Shown piece after piece: positions 1-9,216 of a stretch of DNA of 32,904 nucleotides (its first letter is position 1; the number at the start of each line of letters is the position of its first letter). This DNA is from Phallusia fumigata (Eukaryota > Chordata > Ascidiacea > Phlebobranchia > Ascidiidae), in NCBI GenBank assembly GCA_008931825.1, contig QXVZ01023392.1, positions 1-32,904 on the forward strand, given 5' to 3'. The translations under genes were made by a program, and so were the position numbers. The notes beneath the pieces are model-generated. The model was not told the origin of the DNA, searched no databases, and saw only the letters and a list, made by a program, of their open reading frames with translations.

Positions 1-718
1 CACTTTTCGCAGCCACTTTCGGAACGTAAATTCGTTCCGTTTACGCACGTTAGATTACGGACCGTTTTTCGGATGCGATAACGTACGTTAACGCACCACA
101 CATTCTGTGTACAGCCACCTTTATAGTCTGGCCACTTTTCCCGCCTGCCCTGTAGTTCCGTCTCTCCCGCCTTTTAGACCTTGTTTCCCGTATTTCCGTC
201 GTCCCGTATTCACGTCTTTTAGACATGTCCAAAAGCAAAAATGTGCCTAGACGATCATTATTTATAATTAAACGGCCAGATCTCGGGTCAAAATCGAAAC
301 AAGAAAAATAGCATTACAATAACCTAACGAGATTTGTGTTGGAAATGCGCGACTTGAGCAAAGGAGATCGAATCAAGTCTCTTTTACACATGCAAACGTG
401 AGCTGGTCGGCAAGCACTCAAGCAGTCCATGTACACACCGTACATCGCCATAGACATAGGCAGCGCGTGCGATGACGTGAGGTATTTCTTTGTCTAAGTC
501 CGGTTAAACGAGCAGATGCATCAGCATAGTCTGATTGAAACAATTTCGTTAGTTGCCGAACTCTGTCGATCTGTCTTAGTTGCGTCAAGCTACGTGTGTT
601 TTCAACTGATAGGACAAGAATTTTGAGGTTTTTATTATACGGGTGTTATTAAGTTGGATTCTTTAAAATTGAACGTTGTCACTGTTGTTAGGTTAAACGG
701 GAAAACGATTCTTTGCAG
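1..718. other. Intergenic region with short palindromes; no gene seen
   Basis: No ORF here looks like a known protein; the only sizeable one, on the minus strand at 50-238, has low-complexity Arg/Lys composition and no family signature. The first 110 bases are richer in CG than most of the window. They hold a stem-loop with arms CGGAACG and CGTTCCG around a 6-nt loop (about 20-40) and the 10-bp palindrome AACGTACGTT near 81. A TGACGTGA motif lies near 474. The region could be the flank or promoter of a gene to the left, which cannot be judged from this window. Confidence 0.4.
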
Positions 719-748
719 GAAATGGAAAGCTTAAACGTTTTTGTGCAA
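719..748 (+). other. Possible tiny first coding exon (weak)
   Basis: A good 3' splice site (ttctttgcag, ending at 718) is followed after three bases by an ATG (722). A strong donor, GTAAGT, follows at 749. The exon would encode MESLNVFVQ and join in phase 0. A 3' splice site directly before an ATG also fits spliced-leader trans-splicing, which is known in Ciona. No convincing second exon was found, and 30 bases are too few to identify a family, so this is only a candidate. Confidence 0.2.
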
Positions 749-1139
749 GTAAGTACGAACGTTGGAGTTTGTTTATTTGACTGGAGCTGGTTGGCGGTAA
801 AGTGTTGGCCAACTCGAAATAATTAATCGGTTGTTTCTTATCTTTAACAGGCTAAATTGGTTTTGCTTATTATGCAGGCATTGTTGTTGTTGCTTTCAAA
901 CCCCGATTTTTACTAGGTTAAGTTTAACTTCGGTTTAATTGCAACGTGTTTTTACTTGACTGTCAAGTTACATAAAACAATAAACTATGGCCACCAATTT
1001 TAAATTCATGGGCTGGGGTAGTTTAACCCCAGTAGCCCCCACTACTTCTGGTTCACACCCAAACAAGTAAATTTATGGCAAACAAGTAATAACATCAACA
1101 TTTGACATTTCAATTTTATAGGTTTGCAAACTTATAAGT

Positions 1140-1245
1140 GGCGCAAGGACTTTTGTGCTTGGTTTTTGGTTGATTGGGGACCGAACCTACGTATATTAGT
1201 GAAGTAGCAGTCTGTTACCAACCGTTGAGCGTTGCGCCGCTTAAG
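1140..1245 (-). repeat. tRNA-derived SINE head or degenerate tRNA
   Basis: On the minus strand a polymerase III A-box-like run, GCTCAACGGTTGGTAAC (1230-1214), precedes a B box, GGTTCGGTCCC (1187-1177). Their starts are 43 nt apart, the spacing of the internal promoter of a tRNA gene. The middle resembles an anticodon region (GACTGCTACTTC), but acceptor and anticodon stems do not pair well, so this is not a functional tRNA. An A/C-rich tail follows the B box. This is the structure of a tRNA-derived SINE. Its family and exact ends cannot be set from one copy. Confidence 0.5.
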
Positions 1246-1395
1246 GGCGTAAAGTCGACAATCACACCTTTGCGTAGTGTCGTTTTGCGAAGAACAATCA
1301 GTGTTTAAACATATATTTGGGGCTGTAAATACTTTGCCGATTAGGTTAAAATTGCAGACAACTCATAAAGCATCTTATAAATATATGTTTTCAAA

Positions 1396-1760
1396 TATGA
1401 TACATTTGGATTAGTATTTATGAACTGAGGCCCCTGCAAACCAAAAATCATAATGTGGGGTTGAAAAGGTAAAAAAGGGGGTAAATCCACCCAAAAGTAA
1501 CAAAATACTTTCAAATACTTTGGATTGAAAAAAACACCAAACGACGAAACTTGTAGGTGACTTTATCAAGTGGGTCAACTGGGGTCAAAAGTTGTCAGTG
1601 TACAACTTTAGGTACCCATCCACTATATGTGCAAATTCGAAGAAATTCAAACGTATTTTTTGACCAAACGGAAGAAAAAGCGGCATGACAGAAATAAAAG
1701 AAAAACAAAAAAAGCAATTTGTGTCTCTTGCATGGAAGGGTACCCGCGTTACAATTACTT
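1396..1760 (-). repeat. Dispersed repeat, copy 1 (inverted relative to copy 2)
   Basis: The reverse complement of this stretch aligns, with small gaps, to about 31430-31800. Shared blocks in the same order include CTTGGTCAA/TTTGGTCAA, AATTTGCACA, GATGGGTA, TAAAGTTGT, ACTTTTGACCCCAGTTGACC, a TTACTTTTG...GGAT block, and AATCCAAAT. The order and spacing of many short blocks make common descent much more likely than chance. It is probably a diverged, non-autonomous transposable element. The start codon of the orphan ORF at 1627 lies inside it. Ends are approximate. Confidence 0.6.
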
Positions 1761-2085
1761 TAGTAGCGATGGGTTGGTCGAAGCAAACTTGCAGTGTGAA
1801 AGCGGTTTTTATTTAACATTATTGTTAGCAACTATAAGCAATAACACAACAGGTTTATTGCTTGAATATTTTTTCCAGTTTTCCGGAAGACAGGCTGGAG
1901 AAGAAATTAATGTCGGGAACGAAAAGTTATTGATAAAGGTTTTTGAAGCGCCAGTGTGCGCTGAAAGGTTTGTGGCGGAGTTCAACATCCGCCATCAAGT
2001 AATATATGGGGATACTGGACAGAGAATATATGGGGATACTGGACAGAGAGTATATGGGGATACTGGACAAAGGGCTTTTACATGA
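1627..2085 (+). CDS. Orphan ORF of 152 codons ending in three octapeptide repeats
   Basis: This is an uninterrupted ATG-to-TGA frame of 152 residues and I do not recognise its family. The N-terminal 30 residues are very Lys/Arg-rich and lie in a dispersed repeat, so the real start may differ. A pyrimidine-rich 3' splice-like site ends in cag inside the frame near 1880; a true exon might start there with FSGRQAGEEINVGNEKLL. The C-terminus is three copies of (I/V)YGDTGQR followed by AFT. No signal peptide or membrane segment is clear. It could be a last exon of a lineage-specific gene, a decayed gene or a chance ORF. Confidence 0.25.
   Translation: MCKFEEIQTYFLTKRKKKRHDRNKRKTKKAICVSCMEGYPRYNYFSSDGLVEANLQCESGFYLTLLLATISNNTTGLLLEYFFQFSGRQAGEEINVGNEKLLIKVFEAPVCAERFVAEFNIRHQVIYGDTGQRIYGDTGQRVYGDTGQRAFT
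2002..2073 (+). repeat. Three perfect-phase 24-bp tandem repeats
   Basis: Three consecutive 24-bp units encode YGDTGQR preceded by Ile or Val. Copies 1 and 2 are identical. Copy 3 differs at its first base (A to G) and near its end (cagaga to caaagg). The near-identity of the nucleotide copies points to recent expansion. Confidence 0.9.
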
Positions 2086-5000
2086 AGGATTGGCTAACTG
2101 TGGCTGTCGAACATCATCTGCTTTGATTTAAATTATTTGTACATAATCTTTTTTTTAGTGAACGGTGGTAAATTTATATACGTAACGGCCGATTTTTAGA
2201 ACATTGTTTTGCACATTTTTGTTGTTCTAAAATGAAATGATTTTTGTAGCAATGCTTCGTTGTTGGATTGTTGATATGCAAGTGGCGTGATGGCTTTAAA
2301 ACTGAGATTTTATATCACACTGTGACTGTAATTCAAATAGCCTACTTCAGTAATAATAGAATAATTTGCCCATTTTGCACTGATGGTGTGTACATACTTC
2401 TATGCAACACTTGAACCGCTGCGTGCTTTTAATATTTTTAGCGGCATTATCTAACGCTTGCGACATTTTAGTTGTTCTTTAAAGTTAGTTTAATTCCAGT
2501 TTCATGACTGTATTATAAATAATCGCGTTCTCTAAATCTAGATATAGCAGATAAGTCCAAGTAAGATTTACGTGTGTGTTTTCTGATTAATTATGGGTCT
2601 CCTTTCATGAATACTTGACCAATCAGGCTAAAGTTTAAACAACCAATGAGAAGCACCCTACATATGTACATTTGGGGGGGCAATACATTTGGATTAGTAT
2701 GTCTGATGTACATGTGGAGAACATCATTTTGAGGTGGTAGTGCATGTTATGAGATGCTGTGGAGTTGTATTTAATTGTTTCGTTTTGTATTTTATTTGAC
2801 CTCGTGTTATCTTGCCTTCTTTCTCCACACAAAATCTTGACCGGCTGCTCATCTGACAAAACAAGTTTCACTAATTACTGCACCGGTCATAAACTGGCTT
2901 GCGGCTATAATTGTTTCGTCGTTCCATTACGTGTTTTCGAGAAGTCGTCATAGAACATCGTTAACTTTGACGTGTATACGTGTTTAGCACTACGTTTCTA
3001 TGTTATAGTATCGTGACCTGAACGCTATATAAGTTAAACATTTTGAAGTTAAAAAAAGTACATTAGTAATCAACCTGTGTGTTGTGTGTGCTCAAACTAA
3101 TAGTGTTATGCCTTATGACGAATAATAGAATTAAAAACTTAACTGTGGTGTTTGGCGTTGTATAACTTAGTTCTAGTTTGATCAGCGAGTAGTTTGTTTA
3201 TTAAAGGAGTAAGATTTTGAGTGTATTAGTTTGTCCACCGTGCCCGGTCGGTACAACTCCATTATTGTCCTCGAGTATAAGTTGTTTTAATTGTGAGAAA
3301 TCTCAGGATTTTATATCTTCATTTAGTGTAGTTTCTTTGAGTCAGATCGCGCAATTTTCTAATATAACCTTGACGTTGTTTGATCGCAACACACTCTCTG
3401 TAATAAACCTTCAGTAGTTGTTCTATTTTGCATCTATGGTGACGTGAAGTTCCGATCTAAGCTTGTTTGAGACAAGCCTCTATTGAAAGTTAGGCTTCAC
3501 TTCCGAATTTCCAGAGTAACCAAAAGTTACATTGAGCAAGTTAGTATGCATTGTTACATCACTATCTACCGAGTGACGTAAAGTGGATTTACGAACGAGT
3601 ATCGGACTTTTAATGCTCAAAGAAAGGCACCATCCATATAGATAACGGTCCACGAGCTTTGTGCAGTCAACTGTGACGATAAAAGTGTAGGGTCATGACG
3701 TCGTGCTTATTACTACAAGAAGTAACTTTTGTCTGATATCTTTTATACTTTTAAGTCCTCGATGCTGCCTGAACTGTTACTTGGCTGGGTTATCTCCAGT
3801 AAAAGCCTGTTAGTTAATTTATTAAATAAACGTTAGTTAAGTCTGGTCTTAGATTCTGATTCCGAGGGTTTTTGCTTATTACAACGCATGTGAATATTTA
3901 CCGAAAAGGTGACGATGACGTAATGGTACGAGTGCTAAAACGTAAGGAGTTAAAATCGTGACAAATGGCAATCGAGGTCAAATACAGATGATGCGACGAT
4001 GACGAAATACGACGTACATGCAATCACGTGGCAATACTCACTCATACGTTATTTGCACTGATACGTGACGTCAATACACGAAACTCTACAAAAGTATCGA
4101 TATCGTCAGCTCAGAATAAACTGCACACAGCAATCTCGCGTTAAGTAAAATGTTAAAAGCAATTTCTCTCAGGATCAAACCACAAACATGCTGTGACGCG
4201 ACAGTTTTGTTACGTCATCCTGTTCATGTAAATAATCTACATCTGGCGTCACACACATGAAAGTTGACTTACTTGAGCGAATGACTAAAATCTCGTGGTT
4301 TTAGGACGATAAAGGAACGAAAATTGCCGAGAACGATCAAAAAACGTTCCAGTTGGTCTGTTCCCTCCCTGTTCACTCTCCAAATCCCTGCAGCAAATTC
4401 AAGACTCGTTCTGCCAATTCCATTTGGTCAGCAACTTTATTCCATGTTTCGCCATGGTAATAACAGTCTTCAGTATTTCTATCAAATGAAAAAATCCGAT
4501 GAGAATACCTTCTTTGATTTCAGAAACCTAAAAAACTAATAATAAAAAGGGGATATGAAAAACAAAGTTTCACATTGGCATAAACGCACAATACAACTGT
4601 TAGAAAAATTTCGCAAAAACCTACTGTAGAACATGCCTCAGTGTGGTGTTGTATCACTGGAATTCCTGCAACGGGAAACAAAGGTTTTGGAACATCGAGA
4701 GACAACAGGCGGAACCTCGTCCCTGAAATTGTTTCAGTTACAAATTATATGGTAAAGTTGCAACAGATTACAATGACAACCTTTGTCTGATCCTACGATC
4801 AGTATAACCGCATTCCACACATTGTTCTGGATCCTCATTGAAAATGTATGCAGTTTATTTCGCTAATAAGTAATAACCCTATGTTATTTAGACTTGAAGA
4901 CACATAAATGCAAATATTTGTACCGTACATTGTTTGGAACATAACGAACTGCACAATAGAAACAATATGAATAATTTCTTCAAAACTTGTTTAAAGAACA
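2086..5000. other. Long gene-poor stretch
   Basis: Several ORFs of 60-75 codons occur on both strands (for example 2759-2953, 3217-3417, 4324-4539). None shows a protein family, codon pattern or splice context that would support it. The items seen are an 18-bp sequence shared with 1400-1417 (at 2683-2700), a cluster of TGACG motifs (3440-4251), nested short inverted repeats near 3460-3500, and a stretch near 4590-4665 that resembles the 129-bp tandem unit found at 19 kb. Confidence 0.4.
3440..4251. promoter_or_regulatory. Cluster of CRE/ATF-like TGACG motifs (candidate enhancer)
   Basis: TGACG or its complement occurs eleven times in 812 bp: 3440, 3574, 3674, 3696, 3910, 3916, 4000, 4066, 4194, 4213 (CGTCA) and 4247 (CGTCA). 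One is the full palindrome TGACGTCA (4066-4073), and TGACGTCG and TGACGTAA also occur. With equal base use about 1.6 would be expected on both strands. TGACGTCA is the classical CREB/ATF site. Enhancer function is inference; there is no adjacent recognised start site, as the nearest gene to the right (ATG7 copy) points its 3' end here. Confidence 0.35.
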
Positions 5001-5006
5001 TTTATT
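5001..5006 (-). promoter_or_regulatory. Possible polyadenylation signal AATAAA of the ATG7 copy
   Basis: AATAAA on the minus strand lies about 200 nt after the ATG7 stop codon. A second AATAAA is at 4854-4859. In AT-rich DNA such hexamers are common, so the assignment rests on position only. No long A tract typical of a recently retroposed copy is seen after the stop. Confidence 0.35.
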
Positions 5007-5202
5007 GCATTTTCAGTTTAGCATTGGGTCAGGAACACATTACAAGACACCATGAAAAACAGCAATTTGATCACTGAATATATGACAAGTGTTAATTAAA
5101 ATTACTTGGTTTAAACACTATATCATTGCTTTTGGGTAAATACACTGCATATATGGTCTTAAAAAATCTAATAGTTCGACATTGAATTAAATACTCTCTG
5201 TA

Positions 5203-7205
5203 TCACTCCAAAATATCAGCTTCTGCTAAAGCAGTTTGTTGGTGTAATAATGTCAAACCAGTTAAGTCCTCGAGGTAGCTGTTTGCTGAATTGAAAACAT
5301 CAAGTAAAAAGTCGAACTGTTTTGACTTGTAACCATCCAAAACAATATCAGAGCATGCTGTACACTTGCTGAATGCTTGTGTTGAGGGATACAGCACCTG
5401 GTTGTTTGACAAAAATCCTCGAATTTGATGAGGCACAGGTCCAAGCAAAGAACTTTCAGCAGGGTCGAACTGTCCTTGTGCATTATCTGGCATGCATTGT
5501 TTACCTAATGGATGTTGCAGCACTGATGCAAGCAACTCAACTGCTAAAGGGGATGCAATCATCGATACACCAGGTCGGGACACAGTGCACTGCTGATCCA
5601 GGCTTCGGTCACGAAGGGAATTCCCTGGTGCCACCACGTCGTTGCAGAAGTAGCAGCCAAGTTTTTGCATAGACTGTTTGTCATCGATTGTGATTCCATG
5701 TCTCATGTCACAAGGTAAGAGTCAAATCCAAGTGCTGCGTTAATGACAAGTTTTCCTTTTGCAGAACACATCACTGTGGGTAGCCATCGGCTTTCCCTTG
5801 TATCCATGAGAAGAAATACAGCATCATGGCTGTCAATCAAATCCTCCAGTTGTTTGACTTCATCTCGTACCTTGGCCACTAATACTACACTGCAATGTAC
5901 AGGATGACCAGGCATGGGGATAGAGACTTCAACACCAACTGCATTCACCCCAGGGTAAATAAGTTTTAGCCTTTCAGCGGCTACTATCGCTTTCGGCCTT
6001 CCACCACTGGGACTACAGTCAGAAAACTCAAACAGTGATTGTTGCACAGGATTTGAGAACGAAACCGTTCCATTGTCGACCATTGTAATGTTAGTAACAC
6101 CCCATCCAAGCAAGCCCCGAGCTACATTGCACCCCAAAGTACCGGATCCGAGTAGTAAGCATTTACACGAGGAAATTCCTTCCAAGTCCAGCAATTGCAT
6201 CAACCTCCAACGCATCAGTTTCAAGTTTAAGTTAACAGATGACATTGCCAACCTGGTTGGGTCCATGCTCTCTGCAAGACTCACTGACCTTGGTGCTAGT
6301 TTTTTTTTGTTCTTTTCCCATCCTGTGACCTCCGGACAACTTTCAATTAGAGGCAAATTAACTTCCAAGTACAAGCTGTGAGCAACTTATTGTTTTCCAC
6401 TATGTGTTCGATCCCTGTAGCAAATAACTCGCACGAGGTTGTCTTCATGATGTCTTGACCAATGGCAAGAAATTAAAGTTAAATAGTTCCTTAAAGGTCA
6501 CCCTGGATATTCCTCCAAAGTAGACGGGTCTGTGAGTCCAAATATGACAAAGGCCCCTTTCTTTAAAAACTGCTCAAAATCGGTAAGGGCACAAATCTTT
6601 ATGTTGACTTGATCAGATAGCAATGGATTGGATGAGCATGAAAGCAAAATAAAACCAGGCTTATTTGTCCCATAGTCAGCAAATGCATGCAGCAAAGAGT
6701 CTTGAAAACTTTGGCAGTTTAGACCAGACAATGGTTTGCAAGCATTTGTTACAATTGCTTCTGGATGTATAAATGCAGGAAAAGCAAACCAATAGTAAAA
6801 CAAGTATTTCTTTAAATCAGCAAAACTAAGCAGCACAAATCTTACAAGAAGAGATGGATTTTTTACCGCTTCACCATTTGCTATGTGCTGCCAAAGTTTT
6901 TCTGCTTTATCTTGCAATATCTGTTTTTTGTTGCAACTCTTGAAATCTTCGATGGTATTTTTGTTCCACAAAGTGCCATGACTTACAACACAAAGTGGAG
7001 GTGGCTTTTTAGTGTCTTCAAATGCTTTGTAATCCACATTGAGTCTGCATGGCAACCCCTCAATATCAGTGTTGGAGTAAAAACCATTCAGAAGTTTTGG
7101 AGAGTCATCAAGTTTGCAAACATTTAACTTGTTTTCGGCCAATTTATTCCAAAATCCAGACTCAATGGCACTAGCAAAGGGCAGAAATTGGACAGGACTC
7201 GTCAT
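5203..7205 (-). pseudogene. ATG7: Intronless ATG7 copy (autophagy E1) with two stops and a frameshift
   Basis: ATG7 is the cytosolic E1-like enzyme that activates ATG12 and ATG8/LC3 for conjugation during autophagosome formation. The copy runs from ATG at 7205 to a stop at 5203, about 666 residues, near the usual length (about 700 in mammals). Visible landmarks are the N-terminal domain with FADLKKY.FYYWF, the nucleotide-binding loop GSGTLG (about 6149-6132), the [10 protein letters not shown] motif, paired zinc cysteines (CYFC and CTAC) and the catalytic cysteine in [10 protein letters not shown] (5589-5587). Three lesions break it: TGA at 6500-6498, where the family has Trp in YPGWPLRN; TAA at 6389-6387, just before VAHS; and two extra bases (5708-5707) between the codons for LV and MRHG. 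Protein similarity continues cleanly across each lesion, so they are not introns. Vertebrate ATG7 has many introns and this copy has none, which suggests a decayed retrocopy. Sequencing error in an intronless functional gene is the main alternative. Confidence 0.75.
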
Positions 7206-7995
7206 GCTACTTTCATCTAATTTTCTAGCTCCACAAGTTTCATTGTAGTTTTAGAAAATGAACATGGCATAGCAATACCATCACTCACAGTCTCCTTCAT
7301 CAACTTGCTACGGGTTTCTGTACAGTTAAACAAATTGCACAATATTACAAACCGAACACATACATTTGCTGAACAATTCAAGTAAATATGCATTTGGAAA
7401 TCTGCGGCGTATTTATTTTCTGTTTTAAGCTCCAGGGTTGCCGGATCAACATTTCAATAAAAAGCCAAACAAATTTAAACATATTTTTTGTTCTCAAATC
7501 ACATGAAAACCTCAAATGATTTATAAAAACAGCCAAAGGTGGTACAGTTTTCCCCACAACTGGTTACTACTCACAAAAAATACACAATTTGTATGATTTA
7601 CAAATCGCAGTTATGAGCAAAAAACCATAAACTTCGGAAGTTCGCAACTGCACAGAATGTAGTGTAAGATTTGAGGTCCTCGCAAAACCATGCGTGTTCA
7701 ATACTTGAAACGATTTATTCAAACTTCAGTTGTTTAGTTTCTTTATTTGATTCTACCAGAGTCAATCATGCGTAGTAAAGCACAGAATGCAGTTTAGGAC
7801 TGTGACAGAACGAATTGATAGAATGAATGACTCGGCTCAAGGCCTGTTATCTTGTAGGCCAACCATTACAACTAACAATTAAATATTCTTTTCTCTCACC
7901 ATACATTAAAATGAACTATGATAAAAGGGCTACTTAACTAACATCGTCAGAGAACCATTATTTGCTTGCCCCACACAAAACAATAAGTAAACACN
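7206..7995. other. Divergent spacer between the ATG7 copy and AP4M1
   Basis: The two genes point away from each other, so this 790-bp AT-rich stretch may hold both promoters. No TATA box or ORF of note is convincing. I searched the plus strand for the missing AP4M1 N-terminus (a longin-domain start such as a QFF.LSS.GD-like segment) and did not find it. Position 7995 is an undetermined base (N). Confidence 0.4.
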
Positions 7996-9216
7996 GTGTC
8001 TGTGCAATTGGAAAACATGTACTATTTTCACATAAAACTTGACTCAGTTTTGCTGGTAGCAGTAACAGCGGTAGACCAAATGTCATGTTATGTAGTGCAA
8101 GCATACCTTGAAAGTTTGTCTAGTTTATTGAAGGATCTTTTAGGCACCGTAAACCCCCAGAACATATTTCCTAATATCGGACTTGTGTATGAGCTAATTT
8201 GCGAGTCGACTGATGCTGGATTTCCAAGACTAATTGAAAAGGAAAAAATGAAAACACTGCTTTGCAATACTGTGGCTCCAACCAAATCAAATTCTCAAGA
8301 TTTTCTCAGTATTCTACCGGACAACTTGTTTGGCGCGGTTGGTGATGCAAATAAACGCGTTGTTTCCAGCGAAGCGACAAGAAAACCAGTGAAAACAAAA
8401 TCGACGCAAAAACGTGACAACCAAGAATTATTTGTGGACTTGGTTGAGGAATTGTCGGTGATTATCGACGCCCGTGGTGTCGTGTTGCATTATGGTCTCG
8501 CAGGGAAACTCCAAGCTAAAAGCTATTTAGACAACACAGCAAACGTATCTGTGACATTTTCGCAAGATTCCAAGTTGAAAGATACTTTCAAAAACGCCAG
8601 GTTTCACGCGGATGTGGATAAATCCAAAGTTCCGCATGAGATAAGGGCGCCTGTACACCCGGGAACTTTTACTGCCATGAATTACAACGCAAGCAATCGG
8701 GATGACAACACGTCGTTGCCGTTTACACTTTACGCAAACTTTATCCCTGTGGTTAGCGACAAGTTGGTGATGGTCAATTTAAAGTTGCACAGCAGTTTAC
8801 CTCCACGAAATCCGGCATCAAACTTTGTCGGGACTATGAAACTTCCTTATAGCACTCTAACCGCCTGCGGCACTTCCTCACTTGCTAATATGGAATTCAC
8901 ATACGACAAGCACAAACATGTGATGCAGTTCACAAGCCCGATGTACCCTGGTGAATCACACCACAGCGTTTCTGTGAAAGTTATATTAAAAGACTGGAGT
9001 CCTGCAATGGTTTGCGAACTTAATAGTGTTGTTTTGGCGTTTGAAGCTCCAATGTTTTGCCAGTCGGGATTAAGAATCAGCAATCTGAAAGTGGAGAGTC
9101 TCAACTCAACAAGCGATGGTTCTGTGCCACCAATAAGCAGATGGGTTCGGTACTTGACTCATTCAAAGTCATACGAGTTTTATTTGAAGGACGATTGGTT
9201 GGGGATAGACAAGTGA
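7996..9216 (+). CDS. AP4M1: AP-4 complex subunit mu, 5'-incomplete, single exon
   Basis: AP-4 mu is the medium subunit of the adaptor that sorts cargo, such as ATG9A in mammals, into vesicles at the trans-Golgi network. The 406-codon frame matches the family from the second half of the longin domain (YYFHIKLDSVLLVAVT..., residues about 8-95) through a linker. The mu homology domain starts near residue 142 (ELFVDLVEELSVII) and runs to the C-terminal RWVRYLTHSKSYEF. Family members are about 450 residues; roughly the first 50 are absent. The first codon here is GTG after the undetermined base 7995, and a TAA lies in frame at 7984-7986, so 7996 is not a true start. There is no 3' splice site at this edge. 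Either an upstream exon is lost in an assembly gap or this is a 5'-truncated retrocopy. The body is open and conserved, with no lesion seen. AP-5 mu or another mu family is less likely because ELFVDLVEELSV and the C-terminus fit AP-4 best. Confidence 0.72.
   Translation: MSVQLENMYYFHIKLDSVLLVAVTAVDQMSCYVVQAYLESLSSLLKDLLGTVNPQNIFPNIGLVYELICESTDAGFPRLIEKEKMKTLLCNTVAPTKSNSQDFLSILPDNLFGAVGDANKRVVSSEATRKPVKTKSTQKRDNQELFVDLVEELSVIIDARGVVLHYGLAGKLQAKSYLDNTANVSVTFSQDSKLKDTFKNARFHADVDKSKVPHEIRAPVHPGTFTAMNYNASNRDDNTSLPFTLYANFIPVVSDKLVMVNLKLHSSLPPRNPASNFVGTMKLPYSTLTACGTSSLANMEFTYDKHKHVMQFTSPMYPGESHHSVSVKVILKDWSPAMVCELNSVVLAFEAPMFCQSGLRISNLKVESLNSTSDGSVPPISRWVRYLTHSKSYEFYLKDDWLGIDK

Noticed and set aside
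6374-6500. Reading the ATG7 gap between the two ORFs as an intron
   Set aside because: Translation between the TGA and TAA (PLRNYL...CYRDRTHSGKQ) and after it (VAHSLYLEV) matches the conserved ATG7 sequence residue for residue, so the stretch is coding and the stops are lesions.
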